Shown piece by piece: positions 48,801 through 59,864 of a DNA stretch of 64,000 nucleotides. The stretch's first letter is position 1; the number at the start of each line of letters is the position of its first letter. The notes under the pieces were generated by a model. That model was not told the DNA's origin and searched no databases. It saw nothing but the letters and a program-made list of their open reading frames with translations. The DNA comes from Castanea sativa (Eukaryota; Streptophyta; Magnoliopsida; Fagales; Fagaceae): NCBI RefSeq assembly GCF_040712315.1, contig NC_134017.1, positions 29,371,273 to 29,435,272 on the forward strand. Reading direction: 5' to 3'. Made by a program: the position numbers and the translations under genes.

Positions 48801-49883
48801 CTAGGCTAGCTGAGTGGTAGCGTCATCCTCGATATTGACGTCTTCAGAACTCGTTTGGAGAAAAGAGCTAGTAGCGCCACCAAGTTGAAGTTTGATAGAG
48901 CTAAAGTCAACTTCAGGAAACTTTTCCTTAGCGTCCATACGGAAATCTTCAAACCCAGCTGCATAGTTGGCGTCTAGCAAATCAGTCAATTGCTTGGATG
49001 CTCTAAACTCCTCCACTACACCTTCTTTGGCTTTCTCAAGATAACTACTTAGCTCATCATTCTTTTACTGAAGCTGATCAAGATGAGTGTCCTTTTCGAT
49101 AATATCAATTCTTAGCTCTTCGATGAGATTTCACAGCTCTTTGGCTTCGTCCCTAGCCTTAGCTGCCACTTCAGCCCAACCCTTGCAATTTTCCTTGACT
49201 TCCTTAATCCTTTTTTCAAGCAAGATCTTCTTCTTGTCTAGCTCTGTGGCTGGCCTAGATGCAGCGATGAACTTTGCCATACCCTGCACAAGTGATTAGA
49301 AATTTTGTTAAAAGAAAAAACAAACAAAGCGTATGTATATGCTATGACAACAAGGACGAGATAAAAAAAAAAGAAGAGAGTTTTTTTTTTTTACTTACCT
49401 TGAAAAGATCATGAACACCTGAGTGCTCAAATTCTCTCAAGGACATGTTGTAGCACGCGGCCACGTCCTCGCCAGTCACGGCCTTCTCAAATCTCTCCCA
49501 AGCCAAATCCTCATTTTCAATTATGTTCGTAGGGACCTTCTGAGGAGGCTGAGACGAGGTAGGCACCGTAGTCTTGGACGAGTCTACATCTTGGATCTGA
49601 ATGGACAGCTACTGGGAGGGAGGGGGATTAGGGAGACCAGGAGTGACAACCCCAGTCTTGGACGCCTTATGTTTTGCCCTCTTTTCCTTACGATGGCTTG
49701 GAAGATTCTCCAAGTCAATAGCTTTTGATAAATTCCTTTTATCACCAACGGCTGGACGAGGCTGACTTTCAACCTTTTGCTTGGTTGCCTTGTCCACCAC
49801 TTCCTTACCTTTGTTCTCTTTCATGGTTGCCATCCCTGAAGGAAAACTTAGTCATCCAAGAGGTAATAAAAGTATAAACTCTT

Positions 49884-49934
<51 letters not shown>

Positions 49935-51047
49935 AAGAAAGAAAGAGAGAGAGAGGGGATAGAAAACTTACGCCTGCGGATAGTGAGCTCTTGAGCTAGG
50001 GCTTCTCTAGACGGCTCGGGACCAAGTCCCCAGATGGCAAGACGCTGAAGGCTTACCAAAGAGTGAAAAGTCCTGTCAAATATACATATGAGCCTTCTAG
50101 ATGCGATTAAGGTAGAACTTGTTCAAGGTTGGTCGTCTAACACCTATAAAAAAAAAAAAAGGAAAGAAGAATGAAAAATTGTCAGATGACTACAGGAAAA
50201 AAATAAGATATATAATACTGATAGTAAAATAATCATAATAGGCATACCTTCAGGACGAAGATTTCCTAACTCTCCTGTATAGGGGCAAAAGGATCCTTAC
50301 CGACCTCGACAGGGTGTCCAGCCCAAAAACCAGAGACGAAGAAAAACTCCATCTTCTAGTTCCTATCTGATGCAACCAAGGATTTTATTAACCTACAATC
50401 TCTCTCTCTGGCTGTGAATTGGTAAAAACTAAAGGATTGGTTAATTTTTTAGGGTTTGTAATGGTAAAGGAACTCGTCCACAGTAAGAGGACGGTTCCTT
50501 TCAAACACTTCCCTCCACAAAATTTTCATAGAGACGACAAGTCTCCACGCATCAGGGTTAAATTGGCAAACTCCTAAACCTAATCTAGTAAGTAATTCTC
50601 TAGCAAATGCATTCAAAGGTAACCTAAGACCCCCTAGAAGGTAAGCCTCGTAAATGCCTATCCCAAAATGAGGCTAGCAGCACCATTCCCCATGGACAAC
50701 TAACCTAGGGTTGAGGTTGTTAGGGATTTGGTACCAACTCTTAAGGGCAGTTAATCTCTTCCGTCTGTCTTGGAAGGAATATCTATAGTGTAACTGTATT
50801 TAGTCTCTACCTCATCTACAGGAATGGACAGAGGAACACTTGTTGAGGTGCCAGCCAGAGACCTTGAGGCTACCCTCATCCTAAGGTGTTCTTGAAAGAC
50901 CTCTAAGGGAATCCCAGGGACCCTAGACGTGTATTCCTCGGTATCTCCACTATTGCTATCACTACTAGAATCACTGTAACTAGAGTCATGATACTCGATA
51001 GCTTTCTCTACATTATTGCTAGACGAGAAAACAACAACATTAGACAT
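48801..51047 (-). pseudogene. spliced antisense ORF, 'putative gypsy type transposon'-like
   Basis: It begins at the ATG 51045-51047 (MSNVVVFSSSNNVEKA) with an acidic/serine run (YSDSSSDSNSGDTEEY). A conserved-looking block follows at about 50720-50500: GIYEAYLLGGLRLPLNAFAR then LLTRLGLGVCQFNPDAWRLV. This is like the domain described as putative gypsy-type transposon (PF04195). A lysine-rich segment (MATMKENKGKEVVDKATKQK), a coiled-coil-like stretch (about 49260-49020) and FEDFRMDAKEKFPEVDFSSI follow, ending at 48801. Two GT-AG introns fit: 49971-49836, holding the CT microsatellite, and about 49403-49286. Several stops remain. The role is unknown; it is antisense to pol, as in other Tat elements. 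Confidence 0.75.
49887..49955. repeat. (GA)n/(GAAA)n microsatellite inside an antisense-ORF intron
   Basis: About 70 bases of GA followed by GAAA units. On the minus strand this is a long polypyrimidine tract between the proposed donor (49971) and acceptor (49836). Confidence 0.85.
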
Positions 51048-51467
51048 ATCGAAATTTGAAGGAAAGCCTAAGAAGGGGGATGAGGAGATTACCTTGCTCT
51101 AGACGAAGGAATACTAAGGATGCTGGAATACTTCTAGACGAGGCAATGGACGAAGAATGTCAAAGAAGAAAATTTGAGAAATGTAAAGGGTATGAGAGGA
51201 ATTCCACTGTTTATAGACATTGAAAATTAGTGTCTGAAACGAGATGACCAACCGTGAAGCACCACGTGGCATTTTCCTTGAAAACTTAAATCGACGCAAC
51301 AAGTCACCAATGAAACTATGACATGTGGCACAATCCGAGACAATAAAATTCAACCATTGAAATTGTGGTACATGGAACAACATCTGACTATTAATACGAA
51401 GACACACGTACAAAGAACAATAGTAGATCCTCCAGTGCTCTGGACGACCCTTGGGTAAAGGGGCAAC

Positions 51468-52091
51468 TGATGGTGAACTAAAAAATTGAACCAACTCTAA
51501 TTCGTCCATAAGAGGCGTTTAGAGCAGAAAGGACATCCTACATAAGAAGGTCGTCCATAGTAGGATGACCGTCCATGGTAATGAGGGCCGTCCATCAGGA
51601 AGGCTCTTGGACGACCGCTTAACACTTAGAAAATTCCCAAGTGTGGATTTGCCTACAAGAGTTGGCGATGGAGCCACATGCTATTGTTCCAAGGCATGAG
51701 TGAGATCCAGGTTCATTGCTACAACTCCTTATTAAGTACTTAACTTCGAATGACAGTTATACAAAAAGATATAACTCCTATGACGGTTGTAGAAGTTATC
51801 CTTGAACCCTCTGACCTCCTAAAATATAGGGGAAGTTACAAATCTAATAACCATTTTTGGGGCGTATAATATAAACATCTAGTCAGACCAGATAAAGGTA
51901 CGTTTTTACAATTCTTGAAAAGTTAGATCTCAAGAACTTAAGAGAGAAACTAACTTTGGCATCAGAGGGTTCTTGGCCGGTCTACCCCTGTCACCTTTGA
52001 TCATTTATTCTTTCTTTTTCAGGCCTTCAAAACAGTTGCCAGCCCTTTGAAGCTTGAAGCGTCCAGTCTATTAATTTTCTTCACATCATCA
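51468..52091 (+). repeat. 3' LTR of the 41980 gypsy element
   Basis: It opens TGATGGTGAAC and ends TTCACATCATCA. The preceding 'taaaggggcaac' is the polypurine priming site. GTAAT follows at 52092-52096, matching the left duplication. Confidence 0.95.
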
Positions 52092-53039
52092 GTAATCTCA
52101 AACTCGAAGGATTGGAGCCAGAAAAGGTCCCAATCAAATAAAAATGACTTAAGGGTGTTTTGTGAAAACTTCCCTTTTGATTCAGTAATTTCTAGTGAAT
52201 CTTAGGTTTTGGGATTTCAGCGTGTCTTGAAAATGTACCATATAAGACTTTTTATAGTTGAAAAAAATGGGGTTTGGAATGGCTCCCAGGTGATGTAGGA
52301 TTTGTTCCAAACCTCAGCCATTATTGCAAAAAACTTGCCTTTCTTATGCTTCTGAAATCTTAGATACGTACGCAAGAGCGTGCCTATTTACGCATGCTTT
52401 GGCTCATGAATGCAAGCCGAGGGTTATTTTGGTAATTTTATTTCCAAAAATAATTTTTTTGCTCATTTAAAATGTTATATTTTTCATTTTAACACTTCTC
52501 AACTCAATTTAATATCTGATTGGGCTCTAAACTGGCCTTGGGCCTTAGAGGCATAAGGGATACAAAATGTGGTGTCTACATTTTGTTTTGATGTATGGCT
52601 CAGGCCCAAGCCACTTACATGACACACATCACGCATACGTGGGTGGGGTGCAACTTTGAAGAGTTGCGTGGGATTCATATGTTCAAAGTCCCACCTTTAT
52701 TGATCGGGAAATGAGCAACGACAAGTTCACTATCCCAGAACCTGTTTTGCCACTTGCAAGCAAATGGCGAGTGACTCACTATCCTAGAGTCACTAAAAGA
52801 AATATAAAACCAATAAGGGTACTCTTACGAGCTAACCCAACAAACAAAAAAGGATATAGTCCCTGTGGTGTCAATCTGGGGCTTTTGCCTTAAACTTCTC
52901 CGGGTGACTTATTCCTCTTGCCTTGTTCACTTCTTTTTCTACCTTTTCTGGTGAGGCTCTTGCCTCGGGTTGGCCTTGGCCTTTTTCTCTATCACTATCT
53001 CTACATTTTTCTACCGTGCTTGCATGTTCAAATTCCTGG

Positions 53040-53850
53040 AGGATATGTGCACGAGTAGGATTTACTAGGGATGGTGAAAATCTCACTGAGGAGTGGATGT
53101 ACATGGGGAGGAATCTTCTGCCTGTTATGACTTGCTTGGAGATGAGAAACTTGCTGAGGAGTAGTATGGATGGATTTGCTGAGGAGTAGTATGGATGGAC
53201 TTGTTGAGAAGTAGTGTAGATATGCAATCCACTAGGGAAGAATCTTCTGCTTCCTTCATGGTTCACGGAGGACTTTGAGGAAGAATCTTTTACTTCCTTG
53301 CTAGGGATTTTTTGGTGTATGGGACTCATTGGGGACGAATCTTCTGCCTCCTTACTGGGAATACTTTGGGGAAGAATCTTTTACTTCCTCACTAGGAGTT
53401 GCTTTAATGTTCTTGGGTCCATCGGGGAAGAATCTTCTGCCTCTTCCATGGGTTTGATGCTAGACATGCTTAAATTTTTGGGGAAGAGTCTTTTGCTTCC
53501 TTTATAGGGATGATATTTGATACATTTGGGGAAGAATCTTCAACTTCCTTAATGGGGATTCGCTTTAGATGCTTGAAATATTGAGGAAGAGTCTTCTACT
53601 TTCTTACTAAGGGTGATGTTTGATAGATTTGATCCATGTGAGGAAGAATCTTTCGCTTCCCTCACTAGGGATATTTTGCTTGAGATGCTTGAAATATAGA
53701 GGAAGAGTCTTCTACTTCCTTACTGAGGATGATGTTTGGTAGGTTTGATTTGTTGGAGGATGATTCTTGATGTGCTTGAATCACTGGGGATGATTCTTGA
53801 TGTGCTTGATCCACTGGGGGATTTTTTGATGTGCTTGATTCATTGGGAAT
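53040..53850. repeat. degenerate 50-70-bp tandem repeat array
   Basis: 'gaagaatctt.t.cttcct' followed by 'actggggat' recurs about a dozen times with variable spacers, drifting toward 'gatgattcttgatgtgcttga' at the right end. It suggests an old minisatellite within the element. Confidence 0.8.
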
Positions 53851-53963
53851 TTTTTCGTTGTTGATAATTTGTGTTTAATTGTGGGAATCTTGAGATGTCC
53901 CTCCTTTGAAAGAAAGAAAAAAAAAATTTTGTTTTTTTTTTTTTTTTTTTTTACTGTTCATGA

Positions 53964-54012
53964 CTAAACTACACATAGTTTAGTGGTGAGGCCTAAACTA
54001 CACGTAGTTTAG
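53964..54012. repeat. duplicated 20-bp palindrome
   Basis: CTAAACTAC-AC-GTAGTTTAG at 53993-54012 is a perfect palindrome around AC. 53964-53983 is the same with one changed base. They are spaced 29 bases apart and lie about 235 bases upstream of the PMD gene ATG. Confidence 0.85.
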
Positions 54013-54246
54013 CCATTAGGTGTGTTCCCACCTTTTCGTTTTCTCCAATGGTTACCAATCATTTCTTTTCTTCTTCTTCATTTTCTTCATTTTCTTCATC
54101 TCCTTCACCTCTTCACATTCTTCATAACTCCTTTATCTTTTCTCTCTACAAAAACCTCCCTCCCTTCTTTTTTTTCCTCACACCTTCTAACTCCCTCATT
54201 CTCTCAAACTCTCTCATTTTCTCTCTTTCTCTCATCATCTCCTCTA

Positions 54247-57200
54247 ATGGCACCCAAGGCCAAGAAATCCTTCTACATCCTATGTTCCGATACCTTCCAT
54301 CTCACCTACTGGAGTGGAGCCACGAGGTTGGTGGGACCTCCACCATTGACATATCCGCCAATGAATCACATTCCCATGGGTGAATATGTAAGTTTTTCAT
54401 TTTTTTTCTCATTTTCAAGTTCCTCTCTGATCTTTTGTTTAAATGTGTTTTTGGCTATTTGAATGATTGAGTTTTGCTATAGGATGGGTTTAGATGAAAA
54501 CTTGATGTCTTAGGAGTGGTAGGAACATGACTAGGATTGATTTTGGATGATGCTTCTTTGAAAATGTCGGAGAACTGCTTCTGTCCGTGTTCTTGCGTGT
54601 GTGGCCTCAAGCCTGTGTACGCAACTTGTGTTCATGCGTATGCAGCTCTGTTCTTGCATATGTAGGTTTGTTCTTGAGATTCTGCATACATGGGAATGGA
54701 CCTGCGTATGCGGGGTCTTGTCTGTGTGCGTTGGATTTGACCCGCGTACGTGAGACGCCTGGCAGAAGCCTTGTTCTACCCATTTTTACTCGTTTGTCAA
54801 CCTTTTCACTTCCATATGCAATTCTAACACACCTTTTTGTCATTTTTGTATTTGAATATAACTGTATCATTCTTTTCATCTTCATTCTCACATCAAAACA
54901 CCATATTCCTTGAATTTCATTTGAATAATGAATCTAACGACATTTTCTTTTTGCAGTCATCATCCCCTTATGCAGGTAGGGGAAGCACCAATAAGGTGGT
55001 GGAATGGTTCAACCTTCTTACTCCCACAACAAAAGGCTATATTAGGGAGGTGAGCTTTGAGCCTATCGTTAGCCTCCTTCCAAAGAAGTCTGGGAGTGCC
55101 ACCCTAGTATAGTGTCTCATTAAGAGGTGGTGGGATACTACCCACACCTTTCATATAGCCGAGCGGGAGATGACGGTGACTCCTTATGACTTTTACCGTA
55201 TGTTAGGTGTGCAGTTGGGTATTGACATGTTGAGGAGGAAGTGCCCTACTGAGACGATTCACTACTTTGACCTAGTGTCGGATTACATGTTCCTCCCATA
55301 GAGGACCACGGAGGAGTGTGTCCGTATTGATAGGGCTTTCCTTCTCTAGTTGTTAGGGGCTTACCTTTTTGCCAATGGTGGGCAAATGATGTCTTTAAGA
55401 TGGCTAACCCTTTTCCAAGATTTTGGGGGAGTCACGGAGGGCCAATTGGGGGCAAGCTTGTCTTGCATATCTTTACTCCATCCTCGGCACTCTTAACTAG
55501 GGCACTTTGCGGTAGTTTGTTGGGCCTTGGAAGCTCCTTGAGGTTAGTTCTCTTTTCATTTTTATTTGTAGCTTATAGTCTTGTGAACTGTACTATCATG
55601 AAAATTATTAACTTGCATCTGCCATCTTGCAAAGTGTCATCTTGTATCTAACCTGTGGTTTATGCTTCTTCTTCTTTTTTCTTTTTTTTCAATGGTGGGT
55701 GGTTAGGTGTGGCCTCATATCCCCGTCACTGACCTAGTTCTAAAGGATTTCCATAAAGTAAGGGCACATCTTGCGGGGTTGACTTCGGATGAGGTAAATT
55801 TAAGAGTTCTAACAGTTCATGCTTTTTCATGTATTTTCCTTAGAATATTCTCCTCATAACCTTGTGTCTTTATAGGTGAATTGGGCCCCATGGGTTGGAC
55901 AACCCTTTCCTGCTACTCGAGACTTGGAGCCTGATAAAAAAAAATGGTTTTGTATCTTATACAAAACACATAGCGGAAGCAACAAATAAGGATCTATTGC
56001 ATTCATGATTGATAACGTGCACTATGTAAATTTCAGAATTTAAGAACAAGATAGCGTACCTTGGTGTGGTGAAATTCAAAACCAAAGATTGAAGTACTCG
56101 GGAATACTTTTAATCTTCACTCCAATTCCACTTTATGCCCAAGATGTGTGCTCTCTCAATCAGTTTTCAAAGGGAGAATGAAAGTGTGTCTCACTCTCAC
56201 GTACACACCATTTCTTATTTTTACTGATAAAAATTCTGTATGTTTCTCCCTTTATAACTAACTGATTATCTAATTGGGCTGGCCTATTGGGCCTTTCCAA
56301 TTGGGCTTTAGTGTGTGGCTCGGAGTGGGACCAAAAGGGACCAATAAGACACTAGCTCCAATGGGCCTTGGGCTTTTCCGTCAACTCATGACAAGTCCAA
56401 AGTTACCATTAATTATATTTAATACCACTATATAAATATAATTGCACTCTAGGCCTTATTAATAAATTATATCTCAAGACTTTATTGTACACGCAACCCC
56501 TTCATAAAATATTCGTAGTAACACAAAGTCATGAATGTAGACTGCCACTTTGTAAATTACTACATCTTAATCCTTGAGTACCCGGTTTAATCCTATAAAG
56601 TTATTCATTGTATATTCATGAAATCTAATTTCATAAATATATACTTTAGTAATTTCTTACCAAAGTGGTTAGGCCTAACTCTCTGAATAACTAAGGTTTT
56701 GACCGTCACTTTAGATCTCACTCCTGATATATCAAAGTAACCTACACCTCATGATCAAGTCCATTATTCTCTCAGGATTAAGAGTTCATGCAAATAGAAG
56801 TCGTGAGGTTTATTATTCATTTGACAGTCGTTAGAAGAATAATAAATCTCACAGCGGTCCAGTTCAATATGTCTTAACTCTTAAAAACATATCAACATAT
56901 CAACTAGAAGTCTCCACTTCCATGATCAAGACAAATCATCTTAGTTGATACGTTATAGTCTTCGCAGATGAAATGCCCAATTGCATCACCGACTACCAAT
57001 TATAAATTCTAAGTTTACAAAGAACTTGTGACTTATATCTTCTGTGACTAAATCACATAAATCACATACTATGCATCTCATGGACTATATTATAATGTCC
57101 CAATATTCATGTTACCATTATTTTAGATAATAATAAAACAACTTTATTAATCACAATATTAAGTCATACACAATGTCATACATAATGTCATATATAATAC

Positions 57201-57990
57201 CATACATAGCATCATACAATAGGATTTAAGGGCACTAATCCTAACAGAGCTTGCCATTCTCGTTGCTTCGGAGATTACTCAAACCCTTGAAGGAGCGAGT
57301 TTGAGGGCTCTATATTTGGCGAAGAAGGTGAGGTGCCCGTTGGTGGGTATGGATGATCCACAGATTCTAAGGGTTCCACTAAAGTTCATGCTTACCCCAT
57401 ACTCTATGACTGATGCTGAGTACAACTCGTTGGGAGTGGTGTTTCCTATGCCGAGTGGCTCCTTGAGTGGTTGGACTATGAGGAGTTCAACCTTACTCAC
57501 CTTATGCCTTTTCCATTGTCTAGGTATAAGTTCAAACTCTCTTTTCTTTCTTGGTTTGTCATGACTACTAATTCGGGGAATTGTAATAGGGGGGACCTGC
57601 TGCCAGTGAGCCCATTGATCCTTCACATCTCCATTGGATGGTTTATGCCTATGGTCCAGATGGCTTTCCTCGGGAGCGTATTGTGCCCTACAACCGTAAT
57701 TTCATGGGCTATCCTTTCCCTTCCAACACTCGAGCAGTGAGTTCTTTTTTTTTTTTCCCTTTTTTTTCTTTCCATCCAATTTCTCTTCTTATTTCAGTCA
57801 CTAACCCTTCCATCTTTAAATTGCAGCCCACTATCTAAGAGCATGAGGGGTTGGTATGGCTAGCCAGGAATCTCAAGTTGGAGGTGACCAACTACTCAAG
57901 GGAGCTGTACATAAAAGTGCAGAAAAGTAAAACATGGGGCATATCAAGGCAGTCACTCAGTCCTTCTTATCTTCTTTCTAGTCTTCATGT
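54247..57990 (+). pseudogene. spliced plant-mobile-domain gene, antisense to the Ogre-like element, broken
   Basis: PMD proteins include MAIN/MAIL-like plant proteins and ORFs carried by gypsy elements. Exon 1 starts at the ATG 54247 (MAPKAKKSFYILCSDTFHLT) and ends at 54387. Introns fit at 54388-54956 (gtaagt...gcag), 55543-55706 and 55794-55875. Exon 2 (54957-55542) carries the PMD core: FHIAEREMTVTPYDFYRMLG, GAYLFANGGQMM, LRWLTLFQDFGGVTEGQLGA, then, after a frameshift near 55460, GPWKLLE. Exon 4 is split by the solo LTR 55932-57246 and resumes with LAILVASEITQTLEGASLRA. A late part reads EEFNLTHLMPFPLSRYK. Five TAG codons replace probable Q/W codons. It ends near 57990, close to the tail of the oppositely oriented ORF at 58043. 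Confidence 0.8.
55932..57246 (-). repeat. solo LTR (1315 bp) inside a PMD exon
   Basis: It is the inverted relative of 39961-41355. Read on the minus strand it opens TGTTAGGATTAGTGCCC and ends TTTTATCA. The flanks are GAGCC (55927-55931) and GAGCT (57247-57251), a 5-bp duplication with one mismatch. Confidence 0.9.
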
Positions 57991-58042
57991 AAGCCATCAC
58001 ATCCTTTAGAATCTACTTCATAGCATCCTTCAACCATTACTT

Positions 58043-59330
58043 TTAGCTTGTAGAGGGGTAGATGTATTTGGGAGAGACAATGTCTTTCGTCAACCTACGG
58101 CGTGGCCAAACTTCACTAATCCTGCCCAAGATCCTATTGGTGAACACCATGGTATGGAAGGCACCCTTATCATCAGAAGCTCCTAGACGCTCTTCAAATT
58201 TCCTTGAGATACAGCAAGTAAAGTAGTAAGAGCAGCAACGAAGCCCAACTAGAGTCAAACAATGGTCCTTGCAGCAATTGTGGACCATGCTTGAGATATG
58301 CCACCATTCCACAACCCATTGGATGTCGGTTTCCTTAAGGAGACCTATAAGCTCCGTGTAGGCTTCAAAGCCTAGGACATCTCGAAGCCAACGGTCCCTA
58401 AGATGCCTAAGAAGGTAGGTGTTGAGGGGCACAGTAGGAGGATGAGGTAAGCCGAAGCCTCTCTTGTAACCATATATGAAAAAAGAGGAGGAAAGGAAGA
58501 AAGAGAAAAGTGGAGAGCATGAGTAATAAATATGAAAGAAGATAGAAGGTGCCTCGATGGGTCGAAAACTGCAAGGAAATCCATGCAAAATTAGAGGGAT
58601 CCCACTGGGTTGAGAAACTAGGAAAAAGTTAGGAATCATATTTGAAGAAGAAAAGGACTTCTTGCAAAGAAGTTTGCTTCCCTCCTTTGAAAGGCGTCCA
58701 AACCATTGAGAGTTTCTGCCAAGATGAAGCCTACCGGATTGCCCTTTTTTAGCTTATAAGCCACCATACAATATGACTGTTGAACCAAGAAATACCTTGC
58801 AAGAGCACATAAGCAAAAGACACGAAGGTAGTATGATCATGGTCTCTCACCCTCAGGAAGGCCCGAACCAGAAAAATAATCAAAGACCAACCTAAGGTTG
58901 AGTTTGCCGAAAACACACCACCTATTATTAGTTGTGGTTTCAGGGACGCCTAACACAACTCACAATAGGGAAGGAAGATCCCCACCCATGGTAGGAAAAA
59001 TGAGATCATTAATCTCTGGTTCACCCATGATAGCAGTGAATTCCTCAAAAGTGGGGCATAATTCTATTCCGTCGAAGTGGAAAACATGCCAAGAAGGAAC
59101 CCAATAGTTGGTAGTAGCACGAAGAAGAGGCTCATCCACCCTAATTTGATGGTAAGGGAAGATGCAAGAAAGGCCATAGGAAGCAATAAAGTCCTTGAAA
59201 TTGGGACCTAGCTTCCTAATCCAAGTGGAGACATCAAGAGGAGAGTTTCTGCCATTAGGGGACCTCAAAAAAGTGTTATCTGGGTTGGAAATATGTTGGT
59301 GAGGGTTTTGGACCCAAACAACTACTTTTA
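58043..59330 (-). pseudogene. DUF7745-like extra ORF of the Ogre-like element, broken
   Basis: It is sense to the minus-strand pol that ends at 59865. The N-terminal part (about 59330-58960) reads DVSTWIRKLGPNFKDFIASY, RVDEPLLRATTNYWVPSWHV and GIELCPTFEEFTAIMGEPE, resembling the DUF7745 family found next to plant Ty3/gypsy genes. A stop follows. Then traces of an ILAETLNGLDAF-type block occur near 58715. The final open part, 58639-58043, contains FEAYTELIGLLKETDIQWVV, WWHISSMVHNCCKDHCLTLV and ILGRISEVWPRRRLTKDI. A minus-strand TATAAAAG occurs near 59325. The start codon is uncertain. Function unknown. Confidence 0.65.
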
Positions 59331-59864
59331 TACCTAAGTAAGTTGGCTAGGTTTTTTTTTTTTTTCTTCACAGCTCACGTACGCAGAATCAGCCCTGCAT
59401 ATGCAAAGCCAAAGCTACAAACGCAGGCTTATCTCCACGTACGCATGGCGTATGGCGCATGGCAAAAGCCCATGTTCCCCCATTTTGAGCAGAATTTTTC
59501 CACTCCCATGTTTTTGTTTTTGAAGTTAATAAAGGATTGGAATGCTCCAAATCCCCTAGGAAAACAAACTTATCATCTTTTAATTTGAGCAATGAAAGAA
59601 TTTCCCCTTTTTATTATCTTTGCTTATTGTCATCTCATTTATTCATTTTTTTTCTCTTCTTTTCTTTTTTCCTTTGCCATGTAATTTTGGCCCATGACAT
59701 ACTTTGAGGAATTTTCACCAAGTCCATGGTCTTTTCCCCTAACTTTTGCCTAGACCGCCCTTTCAGGTTTTCAATCTAGTAGGGTTTTGTTGCCTTAATT
59801 TTTTCCTAGGTCGCCCTTTCGGGTTTTCAACCTAGCAAGCTTTTTCCCCCCTTTTAAATGTAGT
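59331..59864. other. spacer between pol and the DUF7745-like ORF
   Basis: The minus strand carries the phrase 'gttgaaaacccgaaagggcg' twice (about 59820 and 59760), a signature often seen just after pol in such elements. TACGCA/TATGCA words cluster at 59376-59460. No ORF is supported. Confidence 0.6.

Larger units (their letters stand above)
41980..52091 (+). mobile_element. complete Tat-lineage Ty3/gypsy retrotransposon with antisense ORF
   Basis: It has two LTRs of 623 and 624 bp and a perfect 5-bp duplication GTAAT (41975-41979, 52092-52096). It also has a primer-binding site, gag, pol (protease, RT, RNase H, a second RNase H, integrase), an antisense ORF and a purine-rich tract before the 3' LTR. 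The LTRs differ by many substitutions, mostly transitions, and all genes carry stops, so the insertion is old. It landed inside the Ogre-like LTR. Confidence 0.95.
39477..52580 (-). repeat. Ogre-like LTR (minus strand), split by two insertions
   Basis: Read on the minus strand it starts TGTAGACACCACATTTTG (at 52580) and ends near GGCGACTCC...GGCGCCCACA (39477). This matches the TGTAGACACC opening and GGCGACTCC end style of Tat/Ogre LTRs. A minus TATA-like box CTATAAAAAG is near 52240-52250. The LTR is interrupted by the solo LTR 39961-41355 and the gypsy element 41980-52091. Without them it is roughly 1.6 kb. It would be the 3' LTR of the minus-strand element reaching to 60720. Confidence 0.62.
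52581..54246. other. leader upstream of the PMD gene, with degenerate tandem repeats
   Basis: It holds a GGGGAAGAATCTTCTGCTTCC-type degenerate repeat array (53040-53850), a poly-T tract (53931-53952), two palindromes (53964-54012) and a CT-rich leader. The minus frame over the array is E/D/S-rich, but no gene is supported. Confidence 0.6.

Noticed and set aside
41980..52091. Endogenous pararetrovirus or envelope-bearing virus
   Set aside because: Domain order, LTRs, primer site and 5-bp duplication are those of a Ty3/gypsy element. No movement protein, coat or envelope-like ORF was seen.
53040..53850. CRISPR-like spaced repeats
   Set aside because: The repeats are degenerate, spacing is irregular and the context is a plant retroelement.
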